In this document: positions 60,785-64,000 of the stretch, piece after piece
Numbering within the stretch: position 1 is the stretch's first letter
Layout: the number at the start of each line of letters is the position of its first letter
Assembly (NCBI GenBank): GCA_037954665.1
Contig: JBBMOL010000071.1
Span: forward strand, 1,297,441-1,361,440
Source of the DNA: Laguncularia racemosa
Taxonomy: Eukaryota; Streptophyta; Magnoliopsida; Myrtales; Combretaceae
DNA: 64,000 bases
Direction of reading: 5' to 3'
Made by a program: the position numbers and the translations under genes
Notes under the pieces: generated by a model
Seen by the model: only the letters and a program-made list of their open reading frames with translations
What the model was told of the DNA's origin: nothing
Databases searched by the model: none

Positions 60785-60905
60785 CGACCCGGACCAGCCG
60801 ATCGGACCGGTTCGACCTTGAACCGGTCAAGAAACCAGTCCGGTTTTTTTCTAAAACCCGATCGGCCACAAAAAAGAGAATCTCTTCCGGTTCAAAACTG
60901 GATTC
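60785..60905. repeat. hAT subterminal CCGGTT-rich region
   Basis: Repeats of CCGGTT and its complement, with GACCGG, and CCGATCGG twice. Short inverted and direct copies of this kind are usual binding sites near transposon ends. Strikingly GC-rich relative to its surroundings. Confidence 0.6.
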
Positions 60906-61139
60906 TTACTTATAAGCAACTAGTACATGGAGAATATTATATTTCACGGATGTGGGACAGTTTTTAATTAGCAACTATAAATCGTATCTTATAAAGAAGC
61001 GATTTTTTTTCATCATTTGTCCATGAGGAACTGGGTTTGAGTCTAATATTTAAAAAAAAAAAAAACTTAGGCAAACAAAAATTAAAAAAAAATTATTTGA
61101 AAAAAAAATTATGACATGAGTCTTATCATCGAGACGTGA

Positions 61140-61688
61140 TACATTGATACGTGCAGATAATATGAAGTTAGTTGTATTAGACATTGGGCCAATTCAAAAC
61201 TGGCCAAGACTAGGCTCGAAACCTTCGAGTCAAGGGTTGCGGGGCGAGGAAGCCAGAACCAACCCGAGGGAGAAGGGTCGTGCTGGTTCAGCTCGTGAAC
61301 CGACCCTTCAACTTTCTTTTTTTAATATTTTTTTTATCCCCATTTTTACTTACATAGTTTTCATATTCTTTGATATTTATCTGTGTATATTTTTTTAGTT
61401 AGTTTGGTTTTTTCCTTAAATTTATAAATGTTGAAATTTAATCTAAAATTTCTCGAGGTAATATGCAATTTTTTGGATTTAATTAATAGCAATAACCCAT
61501 AGCTGAGGGGGGCGAGGGGGAGAGAGGGGGGGAAGATGCTAGCCCTAAATTTTATTGATTGAATAAAATTATTACAGAAAAAGAGGGAAATATTTAGTCT
61601 TACCTCTTGTACATAATAATAATACAGTATAAGTAAATAACAAAAATAAATAAGGGAGTATAACTCCTCTTACAAAATATATCTAACT
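61140..61688. other. hAT non-coding interior
   Basis: The 84-codon frame at 61144-61398 has a patch (GLRGEEARTNPREKGRAG) built on a second CCGGTT/GGTTCG-like GC-rich segment and is not a credible gene. A G-rich run lies at 61507-61532. Confidence 0.45.
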
Positions 61689-64000
61689 CTAACTTACAAA
61701 ATTTTTTGGTTTACCCAATATTAAGATCGGAACCAGCGGAGTTTCCACCCGATGGGACAAAGTCACTGAAGTATTCATCTTCTTCACTAGCGTCCCATAT
61801 GACTCTTGTGTGCAACTCCTTGCCTTTGACCAATCATCCATGCAAGCCAATGCCTCAACGTTGACAGGTGACAATCATGATCGCCATTGGGACAAGATTA
61901 GGCCCGTCATACTGAATGTCTGTTCAACAGCTACTTTTGATACGAAAGTTGCCAAAACTTGGTGAGCCATGTGAGAGAGTATAGGATACGTCTTCCTATG
62001 CCTCCTTCATCAGTCGAGGATGTTGAAATCCATTATACTGCTATCACTAAATTCAAAGTGTGTATTGAAGTAATTGTTAACCGCAATGTACTCAGTTGAC
62101 CCGAAATGATGCCGCTTCAACTTTTGAAACATCATTCAGTGCGCAATGAGAGTGGGATCATGGGTGGTACCATGTGAGCCGAGGGACGATGAGAGAGTTC
62201 AAGACACTTAACTACTGAATACAATGTAAAAGTTAGAATATAATTCTTCCATTACCTGAACTGTCCGGCATAGTTTTGAGTAGCGATAACCGTATAAGTA
62301 TCTTTCATGTCAAAGAATGCGTCAACAATGGAATAATACAAATTAAGATATTTTAATAACATATCTTTTTTACATCGTGGATCTAAAATAAAAGCAACTA
62401 AATAAATTGTCGAAATTTGACAATAATACTGCAACTATTTTGCAATCATATCATTTATAGCCACCTGCAGAAAAGTGTCATCTTAGGAATCGAGCAGTAC
62501 TAACAGTATATTCACCACATCCATAAGGAAAAAATGAGCACTAGCTTGATACACTTGCGAAAATATTATAGTACAGTCATGAAAAACTTTTAAAACATTC
62601 AACATTTTACTGCATAAATCTCAATCGCTAGGGTGCAATGGCATGTCTGAGACATTAATGGTAGCAAAAGAGCATAATGCATCTTTATAAGTAAGTGTAC
62701 TTTGTAAAAGTCGATAGGTGGAATTCCCCCTATGTTTAACATCCTTTTTAAATTTTTTAGGTCGCATTCCATTTTCAATACAAAATCTCCACCATGCCCT
62801 ATTTACGAAAAAATAGTCAATTAAAAAACATATTAGTTGTCGTATCAGGGATATTTTAAAATCTAAACAATCTATACTATCCTTAACGCAAAAATTTAAA
62901 ATGTAGCAAACACATCGAATGTGGAAAAATGTCCCACCTAATGTGGGTCGACATAAATATTGAAGTTCATCAATGGATGCCATGTTAGCAGTCGTGTTGT
63001 CAAAACCAATTAAGAAAATATTTGTTGTCAAACCATATTCACCTAAAATAATACTTATAATACGAAAAATATTTTGTGTCGTATGACGATCGCTGAAAAC
63101 CCTTAGAGTTATTAGTCTTTTTTGTACTTGCCATGCATCGTCTACCTAGTGACATATAACTCCTATGTATGAAGCTTCTTGCTACAGATTAGTCCATATA
63201 TCTGCACAAATGGAAACATGCATCTCAAGAGAATTGAAAAGAGCGGCTAATTTACACTTACTGTTATGATTCAACTAAACGATGGTTTTCTGTATGGTTT
63301 TTAGGTCGTAAGTCCGTGAGCTTGGATTCAACGCTTTTCGTTCGTGCTCCAATTGGTGTGGGGAAGTTGTGTGAGTCCATGACAGGTTACACTTTGCTAA
63401 GTATTTTGCTAGTAGAACTTATTGTTTATCAGCAGAATAGTGAAATAAGCCTCCTCCTTGCGATCTTGTTGACTGCGAAATTTGTTGCTGCGATTTATTT
63501 ATACCAAACTCCGTAAGGTGTTTCACTCGCACGTGCCTGTTAAGGGTGTCATACTGCTCTCCCTTTTTCCACGCATAACTTGATTGGCAGTAGTTGCAAT
63601 AAGCACGATTGCTACCATCTTCCTCTGTAATTTTACAAAAATATTTAATAAAAATTTCTGATTTAAGTGGTGTTGGTAGCTTACCCGTAGAGCCAGATAG
63701 GCCACATAAGTGCCTTGGAATTTCTTCCTCCAACACTTCTTGCACACCATCTTACCCTTCTCCTTCCACCTACTTCTCACTACCCTATTGTCGCAGCGGT
63801 TTGCTTTATCCATCAAAAAGTCTTTCATGAAAGCCTAGGAGTGGCATCATCAACTCCTCTAAGCGTTCATTAGTAAAATCGTGGGTATCGTAATCATCCA
63901 TTTCAAAATATTGTCGAGGTAGCTCTCACACAGATTTCCCTCTATCATATTTACTAAAACGATCTCTCTTAGAAAAACTCAAACCACCAAAATAACTTGC
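61689..64000 (-). pseudogene. hAT transposase (BED zinc finger type), decayed
   Basis: The protein would cut and paste the element as a dimer. From the N-terminal side: an acidic segment (EMDDYDTHDFTNERLEELM near 63880) and a BED zinc finger at 63490-63660 (IFIKYFCKITEEDGSNRAYC, NYCQSSYAWKKG, TLNRHVRVKH), with the two Cys and HxxxH present. Catalytic core parts are at 62621-63031 (IGFDNTTANMASIDELQY, LGGTFFHIRCVCYILNFCVK, KHRGNSTYRLLQSTL). FILDPRCKKDMLLKYLNLYY lies at 62320-62400. The C-terminal dimerisation box MSPVNVEALACMDDWSKARS starts at 61874. Stops separate all parts, so the enzyme is inactive. Confidence 0.88.

Larger units (their letters stand above)
60772..64000 (-). mobile_element. 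hAT transposon, right end beyond the window
   Basis: The left end CAGTGCAGTTAAAC interrupts the glycosylase pseudogene, and hAT elements have CAG-type ends with 8-bp target duplications. A GC-rich subterminal region (60785-60900, repeated CCGGTT and GATCGG) follows, then about 0.8 kb of filler, then a transposase remnant on the minus strand with its N-terminus at the window edge. Confidence 0.7.

Noticed and set aside
61020..61065. B-box-like GGGTTTGAGTC followed by poly-A
   Set aside because: No convincing A box or target duplication; it lies inside the hAT filler.
1..64000. Organellar insertions, rRNA genes, or a plant biosynthetic gene cluster
   Set aside because: No rRNA or chloroplast/mitochondrial wording was noticed, and the only intact protein genes are the two paralogous membrane proteins.

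Overview
This is plant nuclear DNA: an AT-rich, transposon-dominated intergenic window from a flowering plant. The evidence is a mix of Ty1/copia and Tat-like Ty3/gypsy retrotransposons, CACTA and hAT DNA transposons, a plant-type nuclear tRNA gene, a plant-specific membrane-protein gene pair, and decayed pieces of two plant genes (an armadillo-repeat kinesin and a ROS1/DEMETER-type DNA glycosylase). I cannot name the species. Nothing was searched against a database; all identities come from reading translations and from memory of the families.

Layout. 1-2037: 3' half of a copia element (+) with its 3' LTR. 2038-3870: copy A of a repeat whose relatives are B (about 18440-21030) and C (about 21940-23480); B carries an intact tRNA-Val(UAC), A a broken one, C none. 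3941-5050: two unrelated tandem repeats (150 bp and about 330 bp units). 8261-14071: remains of an armadillo-repeat kinesin with introns kept, broken by a truncated copia fragment (10106-11894) and a GT-rich low-complexity tract. 15614-16302: the first intact-looking gene (-), a small four-helix membrane protein. 24200-24430: two SINE-like tRNA heads in tandem. 24630-30005: a gypsy element (+) with about 1.4-kb LTRs, a coiled-coil ORF and gag but no pol. 30900-36150: a second, Tat-like gypsy in the opposite orientation, with gag, protease, RT, RNase H and integrase in order but full of stops. 36500-39900: unassigned, probably LTR-derived DNA. 40535-41232: the second membrane-protein gene (-), a paralogue of the first, with a clean TATA box. 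41320-44260: purine-rich tracts and a long-armed foldback MITE. 44589-50153: a complete but decayed copia (-) with both 274-bp LTRs, primer-binding site, polypurine tract and target duplication, itself invaded near 46.1-47.5 kb. 50950 onward: a CACTA element with a degenerate Ptta/En/Spm-type ORF (-). 54541-55242: a broken fragment resembling a caulimovirid (pararetrovirus) movement-protein region (-). 58985-60771: an intron-free, heavily mutated ROS1/DEMETER-like pseudogene, interrupted at 60772 by a hAT transposon that runs off the right edge.

Only three loci look functional: the two membrane-protein genes and the tRNA-Val. The two protein genes share intron position, reading frame and parts of both UTRs, so they are an old duplicate pair now about 25 kb apart, separated by later retrotransposon insertions. 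I did not find a coherent novel system. The items most worth a second look are the gene pair with unequal promoters, the tRNA carried in a repeat, the glycosylase retro-pseudogene that has lost both catalytic residues, and the pararetrovirus-like fragment.
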